NCBI RefSeq assembly: GCF_900184945.1
Contig: NZ_FXYF01000002.1
Location: 62,001 to 126,000 of the forward strand
Length of the DNA stretch: 64,000 bases
Reading direction: 5' to 3'
Origin: Antarctobacter aquimaris
GTDB taxonomy: Bacteria; Pseudomonadota; Alphaproteobacteria; Rhodobacterales; Rhodobacteraceae
The notes beneath the pieces were generated by a model. It was not told the DNA's origin. It made no database searches and worked only from the letters and a program-made list of their open reading frames with translations. Each line of letters begins with the position of its first letter. Position 1 is the stretch's first letter. Position numbers and translations under genes: made by a program. Below, in pieces: positions 43,206 to 51,238 of this stretch.

Positions 43206-44102
43206 TCAGGCGTTCCAGCGCACCTCGCCCAGGTCGGCCACGTCATAGCCGCCATAGGCCGCCGCCTTGTGGCGAAAGGCCTCGCCCTGGCAGAAGGCCA
43301 TGAACCGCCGCATCGGCGGGTCGAACCAGGCCTTGCGGTCGACCAGAAGGGCAAACTCCTCCTCGACCACCGGCGCGAACTCCAGCCCGTAGCTGCGCGC
43401 CACCGCCTCCAGCCCGAAAGCCACGTCCGCCTCGCCCCGCCGCACCGCGCCCACGGCGTCATCCTCGGTGCGGGCGACGGCGGTCAGGGTGACGCGGGAC
43501 AGATCCAGCCCCTCGGCGCGGGCGAGATCGGCCAGCAGCCCGTGGGTGCCGGATTCCGGCTGGCGCGGGACCATGCGCAACCCGGCCAGGTCGGCCAGCC
43601 GTTGCGGTGCCGCCCCGCCGGACGCATAAACCAGCCCCCTGCGGCGCCGGGCAAAGGCGATCAGCACGGCGTTCTGATCCGAGGCCGCCGCGCTCACCGC
43701 AGGTACGTTCCAGTCCCCGCGCCGCGCGTCGCGGATGTGCAGGCCGGTGGCCACGCCTTCGCCCCGGACAAACCGCTCCAGCCCGTCCAGCGAACCGTCG
43801 AAATAGCTGGCCATGCCGCTGCGCGATTCCCGAATGGCCCAGTCCAGCAGCGGGTCATGGCTGCCCAGAACGACGGCGGGACGATCCACCCTGGCGGCCG
43901 CACCCGGCACACCGCCGGACTGCGCCTGCGCGATCCAGGCACGGATCTCGTCCGCCGGGAACAGCAGCTTGCCGGTGGCGCGCGAACAGGGCACCTGACC
44001 CGAGGCGGCCAGGTCATAGACCTTGCGTTCCTTCAGGCGCAGCAACTCGGCCAGTTCCTTGACCGTCAGGTATTCGTGATCGGGAAAGGGGGTGTCGGTC
44101 AT
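43206..44102 (-). CDS. HTH regulator with periplasmic-binding-protein-fold sensor (tungstate/molybdate type)
   Basis: A 298-residue one-component regulator. The N-terminal excisionase/MerR-type helix-turn-helix (YLTVKELAELLRLKERKVYDL, about 10-60) is followed by a linker and a PBP-like ligand-binding domain (about 75-295). The latter resembles ModA/TupA-type anion binders: RRGLVYASGGA, RMVPRQPESGTHGLL, GEADVAFGLEAVAR. Such HTH-PBP proteins are found with molybdate or tungstate transporters and probably sense the oxyanion directly. It follows tupA by about 50 bp on the same strand, so it likely controls tupBA and itself. Confidence 0.8.
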   Translation of the reverse strand: MTDTPFPDHEYLTVKELAELLRLKERKVYDLAASGQVPCSRATGKLLFPADEIRAWIAQAQSGGVPGAAARVDRPAVVLGSHDPLLDWAIRESRSGMASYFDGSLDGLERFVRGEGVATGLHIRDARRGDWNVPAVSAAASDQNAVLIAFARRRRGLVYASGGAAPQRLADLAGLRMVPRQPESGTHGLLADLARAEGLDLSRVTLTAVARTEDDAVGAVRRGEADVAFGLEAVARSYGLEFAPVVEEEFALLVDRKAWFDPPMRRFMAFCQGEAFRHKAAAYGGYDVADLGEVRWNA

Positions 44103-44151
44103 CGCGCTGCCTGTCTCGGGGCGGCCACTATGGGCCGCCCCGGACAGAGTA

Positions 44152-44970
44152 TCAATCCTGCGGCGCGTTGGGGAAGAACAACTGCTGATCGTTGATCTTG
44201 TAGCCGGCGATGGCGGCCTGGCCTTCTTCGGACACCAGCCAGTCGGCAAAGGCCTGCGCCGGTTCGGCCTTGACCGAGGGACATTTGGCCGGGTTGATCG
44301 GGATCACGCCGTACTGGTTGAACAGGTCCTCGTCGCCCTCAACCGCGATCGTATAGTCCTGCTTGTTGCCAAAGCTGATCCAGGTGGCGCGGTCGGTCAG
44401 CACATAGGCGCCCATGCCGATGCCGGTGTTCAGGGTCGCGCCCATGCCCGATCCGGTCGAGCGGTACCAGTCGCCCGAGGCGGTGGCCGGGTCGACGCCG
44501 GCGGACGTCCACAGCTCCAGCTCCTTCTTGTGGGTGCCGGAATCGTCTCCGCGCGAGGCAAACAGCGCGCCACCCGCGGCGATCTGCGCCATGGCTGCCT
44601 GCACATCGGTCATGCCCGCCACGCCGGCCGGGTCACCGGCCGGGCCGACGATGATGAAATCGTTGTACATCAGGTCGGTGCGTTCGGTGCCGTAGCCTTC
44701 GGTGACGAACTTCTCCTCGGCGGGTTTCGCATGCACCAGCAGAACGTCGCCGTCGCAGTTCATCGCGTTGTTGATCGCCTGCCCGGTGCCCACGGCGACC
44801 ACGTTGACGGTGATCCCGGTCTTGTCCTTGAAGATCGGCAGCAGGTAGTCGTACAGCCCCGAGTTGGCCGTCGAGGTGGTGGACTGCACGAGGATCGACA
44901 CATCCTCGGCCCATGAAGGGCCGGTCAGCGACAGGGCGAGGACGACAGAACCGGCGAGTTTCTTGATCAT
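44152..44970 (-). CDS. tupA: Tungstate-type ABC transporter substrate-binding protein
   Basis: A 272-residue periplasmic binding protein. A signal peptide (MIKKLAGSVVLALSLTG, cleavage near SWAED) is followed by SILVQSTTSTANSGLYDYL, the TTTS-type oxyanion loop of TupA. Other TupA features are VAVGTGQAINNAMNCDGDVLLVHA, FASRGDDSGTHKKELELW and GMGATLN. TupA binds tungstate with higher affinity than molybdate; here the preference is by family, not measured. It is the second gene after the permease. No tupC ATPase is adjacent. Confidence 0.9.
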   Translation of the reverse strand: MIKKLAGSVVLALSLTGPSWAEDVSILVQSTTSTANSGLYDYLLPIFKDKTGITVNVVAVGTGQAINNAMNCDGDVLLVHAKPAEEKFVTEGYGTERTDLMYNDFIIVGPAGDPAGVAGMTDVQAAMAQIAAGGALFASRGDDSGTHKKELELWTSAGVDPATASGDWYRSTGSGMGATLNTGIGMGAYVLTDRATWISFGNKQDYTIAVEGDEDLFNQYGVIPINPAKCPSVKAEPAQAFADWLVSEEGQAAIAGYKINDQQLFFPNAPQD

Positions 44971-44995
44971 GTGGTTTCTCCTTGAAGTGAATCGG

Positions 44996-45703
44996 TCAGG
45001 CATAGGCCTGTCGGGTGGCGCTGAACCGCAGGCTCTGGACGGCGGCATTCACCCCCAGCGCGATCACCAGCAGCACAAGGCCGAGGGCCAGTGCGAGAGC
45101 CAGTTCGCCCTTTGAGGTTTCCAGCGCGATGGCGGTGGTCATCACCCGCGTCAGGTGGTCGATGTTGCCACCGACGATGATGACGGCCCCCACCTCGGCC
45201 ACCGCGCGGCCAAAGCCGGCCAGCGCCACGGTCAGCAGCGAATAGCGCGCGTCCCAGATCAGCGCCTGCACGGTCTGGCGGCGCGTCAGGCAGAGCGAGC
45301 GGAACTGTTCGGCGTATTCCGTGTGCAGGTCCTCCAGCACCTGCCGCGACAGTGCGGCGACGATGGGGGTGATCAGGATGGTCTGGGCGATGATCATCGC
45401 GGTCGGGGTATAGAGCAGCCCCAGGAACCCCAGCGGGCCGGAGCGTGACAGGTGCAGGTAGACCAGCAGACCAACGACGACCGGCGGCAGCCCCATCAGC
45501 GCGTTCATGAACACCAGCACCGCGCCCCGCCCCCGGAACCGGCCGATCGCCACCAGCGCCCCCACCGGCAGGCCCAGCAGCAGCGCCAGCAGCGTCGCCG
45601 TGATGCTGACCCGCAGCGACAGCAGGACAATTTCCACGAGGTCGGCATCGCCGGAAAACACCAGCGCCATGGCGAGCGAGAAGGCGTCTCCCAGACTGTG
45701 CAA
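44996..45703 (-). CDS. tupB: Tungstate-type ABC transporter permease
   Basis: A 235-residue inner-membrane permease with about five helices. The signature loop is EQFRSLCLTRRQTVQALIWDARYSL, where the EAA-type coupling helix sits. I choose the TTG at 45703, because a GGGAGGGAG ribosome site lies just upstream and the N-terminus then matches TupB proteins (LHSLGDAFSLAMALVF). A GTG at 45736 would fall at or before the predicted transcript start. It is the first gene of the tupB-tupA-regulator unit. The ATP-hydrolysing TupC must come from elsewhere. Confidence 0.88.
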   Translation of the reverse strand: MHSLGDAFSLAMALVFSGDADLVEIVLLSLRVSITATLLALLLGLPVGALVAIGRFRGRGAVLVFMNALMGLPPVVVGLLVYLHLSRSGPLGFLGLLYTPTAMIIAQTILITPIVAALSRQVLEDLHTEYAEQFRSLCLTRRQTVQALIWDARYSLLTVALAGFGRAVAEVGAVIIVGGNIDHLTRVMTTAIALETSKGELALALALGLVLLVIALGVNAAVQSLRFSATRQAYA

Positions 45704-45734
45704 AATCTCCCTCCCGCCGAAACCTGTGCAGCGC

Positions 45735-45784
45735 ACTCTAGGCGGGGATTGGAGCGGGTTTCAAGTCATGCCGGAAAAACTTGA
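45735..45784 (-). promoter_or_regulatory. Promoter and candidate operator of the tup operon
   Basis: On the minus strand, TTGAAA (45764-45759) and TAGAGT (45740-45735) are spaced by 18 bp, giving a transcript start about 25 bases before the TTG start of tupB. Overlapping the -35 box is an inverted repeat, TCAAGT (45761-45766) with ACTTGA (45779-45784), separated by 12 bp. It is a possible site for the HTH/PBP regulator coded at the operon's end. Confidence 0.45.
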
Positions 45785-45856
45785 CCCTAGACCAAAGTCT
45801 GAGGCGGACGCGTCAGGCTAGTGACTGCATAATTTTCGGAGACACACACAATAAAT

Positions 45857-45887
45857 CGGGCCGCGCCCGGCAAACGGACGCGGCCCG
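45857..45887 (-). terminator. Terminator of the molbindin gene
   Basis: CGGGCCGCG (45857-45865) pairs with CGCGGCCCG (45879-45887) across a 13-base loop. On the minus strand it is followed by ATTTATT. It lies about 20 bases after the molbindin stop codon. The T-rich flanks on both sides could let it work in both directions. Confidence 0.7.
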
Positions 45888-45907
45888 CTTTTCCACTCGG
45901 CGGCAGA

Positions 45908-46117
45908 TCAGTCCGCGCCGACCATCACGTCCGAGGCCTTGATGATCGCATGGGCCGTCTTGCCCACCGCCAGGCCAAGGTCGTCGACCGAGGCATTGGT
46001 GATCATGGCCGTCACGATGACCGCGCCGCCCAGGTCGATCTGGACGGTGGAATTCACCGCGCCCCGCTCGATCCCCATCACGGTTCCGGTCAGCTTGTTG
46101 CGTGCACTCAGTTTCAT
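45908..46117 (-). CDS. mop: Molbindin (Mop/TOBE) molybdate- or tungstate-binding protein
   Basis: A 69-residue single TOBE/Mop domain with the complete family pattern: KLSARNKLTGTVMGIERGAV, STVQIDLGGAVIVTAMIT, and LGLAVGKTAHAIIKASDVMVG. Such proteins form hexamers that bind several molybdate or tungstate ions, and serve as intracellular oxyanion buffers. Location beside tupBA and the HTH/PBP regulator gives a small molybdate/tungstate cluster. It has its own terminator, so it is transcribed apart from tupBA. Confidence 0.92.
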   Translation of the reverse strand: MKLSARNKLTGTVMGIERGAVNSTVQIDLGGAVIVTAMITNASVDDLGLAVGKTAHAIIKASDVMVGAD

Positions 46118-46186
46118 GGTCCTGCTCCTGTTCTTGTTTCAAGCGCCCTTGTCCCTCATAAGGTGGCCGGGGTCCAGTGTCGTCGC

Positions 46187-46921
46187 TCAGGCGCGCTCCT
46201 TTTCGTCCAGCCAGGCGCGGATGATCTGCCGGTGGCGCGCGCCGTCGTAGCTGGGAAAATGCCCGCCATGCACCACCCGCACCGGAAGGTCATGCAGCCG
46301 CACCATGGAACGGTGATAGTCGGCGGCGTCGGAATGATAGATGTCCTCGATCAGCGGGCCGTCATAGACGATGTCGCCGGAAAACAGGATGCCGGTCGCC
46401 GCCTCCCACAGGGCGATGCCGCCGGGGGAATGGCCGGGGGTGTGGATCACCTCGAAGTGCCGGTCGCCCAGGTCGACCATGTCGCCGTCCTCCAGCAGAC
46501 GTGTGGCCGGCGCGGATTTCACCTCGTAGGACGCCGAGGCATAGGGCAAGGGCGGCAGGGTGTCGAAGATCCCGTCCGTGACGCAGGGATCGGCCAGCGT
46601 GGCGGCGCGGGTCGGATCGGCGAGGATCTCCGCCTCCAGCCGGTGCACGCAGCGGTCGTCGAATTCGTGGTGACAGCCGATGTGGTCGAAATGCGTGTGG
46701 CTGGCCACCGCCGTCAACGCGCGTTCGGTGACCAGCGGCACCCATTTGCGCAAGGAGACCACCCCCATGCCGCTGTCCACCAGCATGTCGCGGTCGCGCC
46801 CGCGCACGTGCCAGACGTTGCAGCGGTAGAATTCCTGGATGAACGGCTCGTCGATCAGGGTCACGTCGTCGCCTTTGCGGCGGACACGATACCAGTCTTC
46901 GGGGCGGGCGCGGGTCGTCAT
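46187..46921 (-). CDS. MBL-fold metallo-hydrolase coupled to an ABC importer
   Basis: A 244-residue metallo-beta-lactamase-fold protein. The metal motif HTHFDHIGCHHE (about 75-86) and HTPGHSPGGIALW, ILFSGDIVY and VHGGHFPSYD supply the remaining ligands. This sub-type (glyoxalase II/quorum-lactonase class) usually hydrolyses thioesters or lactones. Its start overlaps the ABC ATPase stop (ATGA at 46918-46921), making it the fifth cistron of the importer operon. It may therefore act on the imported compound. The substrate is unknown. Confidence 0.85.
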   Translation of the reverse strand: MTTRARPEDWYRVRRKGDDVTLIDEPFIQEFYRCNVWHVRGRDRDMLVDSGMGVVSLRKWVPLVTERALTAVASHTHFDHIGCHHEFDDRCVHRLEAEILADPTRAATLADPCVTDGIFDTLPPLPYASASYEVKSAPATRLLEDGDMVDLGDRHFEVIHTPGHSPGGIALWEAATGILFSGDIVYDGPLIEDIYHSDAADYHRSMVRLHDLPVRVVHGGHFPSYDGARHRQIIRAWLDEKERA

Positions 46922-47955
46922 GGTCTGTCTCCGGGAAAAAGGCGCAGGGCATCGGGATCGGTGGCGAGCGTCAGGCGCTCACCGGGTTGCGGCAGGCGGT
47001 CGGGCGGCAGGTGCACGGTCAGCAGGGTGCCATCCTCCAGCGCCACATGCGCCCGCACATGAGTGCCGAAAAACGCCGCGTCACGCACCGTGGCGGCACC
47101 CAGGGTCACCGGCGCCGGGGTGGTGCGGATCGCCTCGGGGCGCAGGCAGAGCACGGCCGGCCCCTGCGCCAGCGCCGGGCAGGGCAAGGCGCCAAAGGGC
47201 GTATTGGCGCGATTCGCCCGCACCTGCACGGGCATGTGGTTCATCTCGCCCATGAAATCGGCGGTGAACAGCGTGGCGGGCTGGCGGTAGACACGGTCCG
47301 GCGGGCCGACATCCTCGATCGCCCCGGCGTTCATCACCACGATTCGGTCGGCGATGGCCATGGCCTCTTCCTGGTCATGGGTCACGTGCACGAACGTGGT
47401 GCCCACCTTGCGCTGGATCGCCTTCAGCTCGTCCTGCATGGCGCGGCGCAGCTTGAGATCGAGCGCGCCCAAGGGCTCGTCCAGCAGCAGCACGTCCGGC
47501 TCTACCGCCAGCGCGCGGGCCAGCGCCACGCGCTGCCGCTGTCCGCCGGAGACCTCGTGCGGGCGCTTGTCCCCTGCCCCGGTCAGCCCGACCAGCGCCA
47601 GCTTGGCCTCCGCCGCCTCACTCCGGTCGCGCCGCCCCATGCCCGCCATGCGCAGGCCGAAGGCCACGTTGTCGCGCAAGGACATGTGCGGGAACAGGGC
47701 GTAGTCCTGGAACATCGTCGTCGTGGGGCGCTTGGCCGGCGGCACGCGGGTCATGTCCCGGCCGCCGATGGTCACGCTGCCCGCGTCCGGCGCGATGAAG
47801 CCGCCCAGCACCGACAGCAGCGTGGTCTTGCCACAGCCGGACGGCCCCAGCAGGGCGATGTATTCCCCGGCGGCGATCTCCAGCGAGATGGCTTTCAGCG
47901 CGTGGTACGGGCCGAAATGGTGGTCGATGGCGCGCAGGCTGACAGGGGCGGTCAT
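46918..47955 (-). CDS. Spermidine/putrescine-class ABC transporter ATPase (PotA-like)
   Basis: A 345-residue ATPase. Walker A GPSGCGKTT (about 37-45), Q-loop MFQDYALFPHM, signature VSGGQRQRVALARAL, Walker B VLLLDEPLGALD and switch His in VHVTHDQEEA are all present. A C-terminal TOBE_2 domain (about 270-340) is typical of the PotA/FbpC/CysA group. It powers the two permeases next to it, which it overlaps by four bases on both sides. Polyamine-class importers also move other compounds, such as opines, iron chelates and 2-aminoethylphosphonate, so the substrate is open. Confidence 0.92.
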   Translation of the reverse strand: MTAPVSLRAIDHHFGPYHALKAISLEIAAGEYIALLGPSGCGKTTLLSVLGGFIAPDAGSVTIGGRDMTRVPPAKRPTTTMFQDYALFPHMSLRDNVAFGLRMAGMGRRDRSEAAEAKLALVGLTGAGDKRPHEVSGGQRQRVALARALAVEPDVLLLDEPLGALDLKLRRAMQDELKAIQRKVGTTFVHVTHDQEEAMAIADRIVVMNAGAIEDVGPPDRVYRQPATLFTADFMGEMNHMPVQVRANRANTPFGALPCPALAQGPAVLCLRPEAIRTTPAPVTLGAATVRDAAFFGTHVRAHVALEDGTLLTVHLPPDRLPQPGERLTLATDPDALRLFPGDRP

Positions 47956-48719
47956 GGGCGTTTCCGAAAGACAAGGAGTTCGAGCAGGATCACCGCGCTG
48001 ACCGAAACGAGGAAGACGAGGCTGCCGATGGCGTTCAGACGCGGCGACAGGCCCGAGCGCAACAGCGACCAGATCTCCACCGGCAGGGTCACGTCGAAAC
48101 GGGTCAGCAAAAAGGCGATGATGAATTCGTCCCAGGACAGCGTGACCGACAGGAAGAAGGCCGCCGCCAGCGCGGGCGCCAGCATCGGCAGGGTGATCAG
48201 CGTGATGACCTGACGCTCATTTGCGCCGAGGTCGCGCGCGGCGCGTTCGGCGGACATCTGCTGCCCACCCATCGAGGCGTAGAGGATGGCAAAGGCCAGC
48301 GGCAGGTTGATGACCACATGCCCGATCCCGGCGGTCCACAGCGACAAGGGCAGGCCAGCCCGCGTCAGCACGATCAGCAAGCCCAGCCCGACGATCAGGT
48401 AGCTGACCGTCAAGGGCGCGATCAGCAGCCCCCGCACCAGCGCCGACCCCGGCAGGACATGGCGCGCGAGGCCGTAGGCCGCGAGGAACCCCAGCGCCAC
48501 CGCCACCAGCGACGATCCGATGCCCACCAGCGCCGAGTTGCGCAGCGCCTGCATCATGTCGCGGTCGCCCATGATCTCGGCGTACCAGCGCAGCGAGGGG
48601 CCGTTGAAGGGCGGCACCGGCAGGCTGCCCTCCTGAAAGGAGAACAGAACCAGCGCCGCCACCGGCAGGTAGATGAAGACAAACGCAACGCCGAGGTAGA
48701 GCCAGGCCAGGTGCCTCAT
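47952..48719 (-). CDS. ABC transporter permease, PotC-like
   Basis: A 255-residue inner-membrane permease with six helices. The coupling loop is RAARDLGANERQVITLITLPMLAP (about 160-183). The PotC-like N-terminus (MRHLAWLYLGVAFVFIYLPVAAL) and its position after the PotB-like gene, with a four-base overlap, fit the standard PotABCD order. Confidence 0.9.
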   Translation of the reverse strand: MRHLAWLYLGVAFVFIYLPVAALVLFSFQEGSLPVPPFNGPSLRWYAEIMGDRDMMQALRNSALVGIGSSLVAVALGFLAAYGLARHVLPGSALVRGLLIAPLTVSYLIVGLGLLIVLTRAGLPLSLWTAGIGHVVINLPLAFAILYASMGGQQMSAERAARDLGANERQVITLITLPMLAPALAAAFFLSVTLSWDEFIIAFLLTRFDVTLPVEIWSLLRSGLSPRLNAIGSLVFLVSVSAVILLELLVFRKRP

Positions 48720-49558
48720 AGCCGGTCGATCCTCAGCCAGCGCGCGCAGGCGAGATAGGCCAGCGTCACGATCCCCATCAGCACGATCGCCAGCGCCGAG
48801 GCCAGCGGGAAATCCGCGCGTCGCCCCAGCTGCACCATGATCACCTGCGGCACGGTCAGTTCGGTGTTGCCGCCCAGGATCTGCGGCGTGACGTAGTCAC
48901 CGATGCACAGCACAAAGGTCAGGAAGGCCCCGGTGACGATCCCCGGCAGGGTCAGCGGCAGGATGACATGGCGGAACGTCTGAAAGGCGCTGGCGCCCAG
49001 GTCCATCGCGGCGCGGCGGTAGTTGGGCGACAGCTGCACGAGGTTGGCGTAGATCGTCAGCGTCAGCAGCATGACGAAGAAATGCACAAAGCCGGTGATG
49101 GTGGCAAAGCGCGTGTTGGCCAGCGTGATCGGCTCCGCGATCAGGCCGAGGCCGATCAGGGACTGGTTCACCACGCCCTCCTTCGCCAGAACCAGCAGCC
49201 AGGCGTAGGAGCGCACGACGTAAGACGTCCAGAACGGCAGGATCGCCAGCAGCAGCGCCAGCCGCTGCCAGCGCTTCGGCACGCGAAAGGCGATGATCCA
49301 GGCCAGCGGATAGGCCAGCAGCACCGACACCAGGGTGACGGTCAAGGTAATCTCCAGCGAGACGACGACCGCCCGCCAGAGATAGGCCTTTTCCGCCAGT
49401 TCGGCGTAGTTGGCCAGCGACAGGCCCCAGATCACCTCGCGCCGCTCCAGCGTGGCAAGGCTCATCGCGCCCATCACCACGAAGGGCACGATGAAAAAGG
49501 CTACAGTCCATATCAGGGCCGGGGCGACATAGCCCCAGCCCCGCGCGCGGTCGCTCAC
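48716..49558 (-). CDS. ABC transporter permease, PotB-like
   Basis: A 280-residue permease with six predicted helices. The EAA-type loop is RRAAMDLGASAFQTFRHVILPLTLPG (about 195-220), and the WTSYVVRSYAWLLVL region is conserved in PotB proteins. It overlaps both neighbours by four bases (ATGA). It pairs with the PotC-like subunit to make the membrane channel of the importer. Confidence 0.9.
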   Translation of the reverse strand: MSDRARGWGYVAPALIWTVAFFIVPFVVMGAMSLATLERREVIWGLSLANYAELAEKAYLWRAVVVSLEITLTVTLVSVLLAYPLAWIIAFRVPKRWQRLALLLAILPFWTSYVVRSYAWLLVLAKEGVVNQSLIGLGLIAEPITLANTRFATITGFVHFFVMLLTLTIYANLVQLSPNYRRAAMDLGASAFQTFRHVILPLTLPGIVTGAFLTFVLCIGDYVTPQILGGNTELTVPQVIMVQLGRRADFPLASALAIVLMGIVTLAYLACARWLRIDRL

Positions 49559-50610
49559 TGTTGCAGCACGTCGAGCCAGAGGTCCTGCATGTCGATGTCC
49601 AGATCGGCGTCAGGCGCAGGATACAGCTGCGTGCGCGTCAGGTAGTCACCCTGCTGGTCCCAGCGCAGCGCCGCCTTTTGCGCGTCGGTCAGGAAGGCGC
49701 CCGCCTCGGCGTTGGCGGGCATCCCCCAGAAGCACGAGGAGGTCGCCAGCCGCGCCTGCCCTTCGGGGCTGACGATGTATTTGACGAATTCCATCGCCAG
49801 CTCGGGCTTTTCGGTGCCCGCGACCACGCCGATGGACTGCGCCCAGCGGACCGCGCCTTCGGCCGGGATGGTCCAGGTCAGCTCCGGCTGCTCGGCCGCC
49901 AGCACGGCGGTCAGCCATTCGCCACCGCCCACCACGATGTCGACCTCGCCGGTCGCCAGCGCAGTCTGCGCCGCCACCACGCCCGCGACCGAGGCGGCGC
50001 GCGACCGCATTTCGGTCAGCACCTCGCCGATGGGCGTCAGGTCGTCGGCGCCGATCTCGGCGGTGGGGATGCCCTTGGCCAGCGCGGCCAGCCCCATCAC
50101 CGGCAGGTAATAGTCGTAGATCGAGATGCGGCCGGCGTATTTCTCGGACCAGACGGTCGACAGGCTCTGCATGTCGGCCTCGTCCACCTTGGACGCGTTG
50201 TAGGAGATGGTGTTGTAGCCGAATTTCTCGGTCACCGCGTAGGTCGTGCCGTCGACCACGTTGTTGTCCGTCATGACGACCTGCGGAAAGAAGGCGTCAA
50301 TCGGCAGCTCGGCTTCGGTCAGCGGGGCGAGGTAGCCCGCATCGACCGCGCGGAACACGTCGATGCCGTCGATCACCAGCACGTCCCAGTCGCCCGGGCG
50401 CGACTGGTCCAGCAGCGCCAGCGCCGCGCCGGTGCCCTCGTATTCGCGCAGGTTGACCTTGACGTTGTGCGCCTGCTCAAAGGGCTCGATCAGCGCGGGG
50501 TCGGTGTGGTCGCACCAAACCAGCGCGTTCAACTCCTCCTGCGCCTGCGCGGTCCCCAGCGTCAGGGGCAGCACGGCCAGGCCGGTCAGCAGGTTTGTCG
50601 GTTTGGTCAT
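49555..50610 (-). CDS. ABC transporter substrate-binding protein, PotD-like
   Basis: A 351-residue periplasmic binding protein, first gene of the importer operon. Signal peptide LLTGLAVLPLTLGTAQAQEE. The mature part begins ELNALVWCDHTDPALIEPFE, as in spermidine/putrescine and related binders, and keeps the GIDVFRAVDAGYLAPL and FVKYIVSPEGQARLATSS regions. The start at 50610 is used because the upstream frame has no signal. Substrate specificity cannot be read. The neighbouring MBL hydrolase hints at an ester- or lactone-bearing substrate, which is inference only. Confidence 0.88.
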   Translation of the reverse strand: MTKPTNLLTGLAVLPLTLGTAQAQEELNALVWCDHTDPALIEPFEQAHNVKVNLREYEGTGAALALLDQSRPGDWDVLVIDGIDVFRAVDAGYLAPLTEAELPIDAFFPQVVMTDNNVVDGTTYAVTEKFGYNTISYNASKVDEADMQSLSTVWSEKYAGRISIYDYYLPVMGLAALAKGIPTAEIGADDLTPIGEVLTEMRSRAASVAGVVAAQTALATGEVDIVVGGGEWLTAVLAAEQPELTWTIPAEGAVRWAQSIGVVAGTEKPELAMEFVKYIVSPEGQARLATSSCFWGMPANAEAGAFLTDAQKAALRWDQQGDYLTRTQLYPAPDADLDIDMQDLWLDVLQQ

Positions 50611-50808
50611 CTCGTCTCTCCCGTTGTCAAAGCGCCGCCTGAAGGCGGTCTGTCCTCGCGGTGGGTGTAGCGGCCTGCCAGTGGCGGGCACTGCACCGCA
50701 TCGGGCCAACTATCCCCCCGCAGGACCGGATTGACCAGAGCGGACGTGTCTGTGGCCGGACATGTCGGAAACGCGGGCGTCGGACGCCATCGCCCTGCCC
50801 GCCCCCGG

Positions 50809-51216
50809 TCAGCGCAGGATGTAGACCGAACAGGGCGCGCGCCGGGCCACGCGGGCGGCGGTGGAGCCCAGAAAATAGTCCTGGATCCCCGGCTGGTGCG
50901 ATCCGATGATGATCAGGTCGATGCCGTTTTCCTCGGCATATTGCGCGAGGCGCACGCCGGCCTTTCCGGTGTCGACCACGATCCTGACGTCGGACGCACC
51001 GCCCGCCACCTCGATCAGCCTGTCGCGGATGCGGGTCACCAGGTGGTTCTCGGACTTGACGGTCACGAACTCGGCGACGAAACCGGGCACGCTTTCCAGC
51101 ACGGTCATCAGCGTGATCGTGCCACCCGGCTCCAGCAGGTGCCGCGCCAGGGCCAGCTTGCGCGGCACCATCTTTTCATGGTCCAGCGCGACGGGGATCA
51201 GGATGTTGCGATGCAC
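50809..51216 (-). CDS. Universal stress protein UspA family
   Basis: A 135-residue ATP-binding USP domain. The start HRNILIPVALDH and the ATP-loop GSHQPGIQDYFLGSTAARVARRAPC (G-2x-G-9x-G-S/T type, about 107-131) are intact. It is the last gene of the sulfonate operon, 22 bp after the exporter gene. UspA genes also sit at the end of taurine and sulfoacetaldehyde loci in related bacteria; its part is presumed to be stress adaptation, perhaps to sulfite. Confidence 0.9.
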   Translation of the reverse strand: MHRNILIPVALDHEKMVPRKLALARHLLEPGGTITLMTVLESVPGFVAEFVTVKSENHLVTRIRDRLIEVAGGASDVRIVVDTGKAGVRLAQYAEENGIDLIIIGSHQPGIQDYFLGSTAARVARRAPCSVYILR

Positions 51217-51238
51217 GGGCGGGCTCCTTTGCGACAGG

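Noticed and set aside
43995-44102. Excisionase-like HTH as a mobile-element gene
   Set aside because: It is the N-terminal part of a longer protein with a PBP-type sensor domain, next to tupA.
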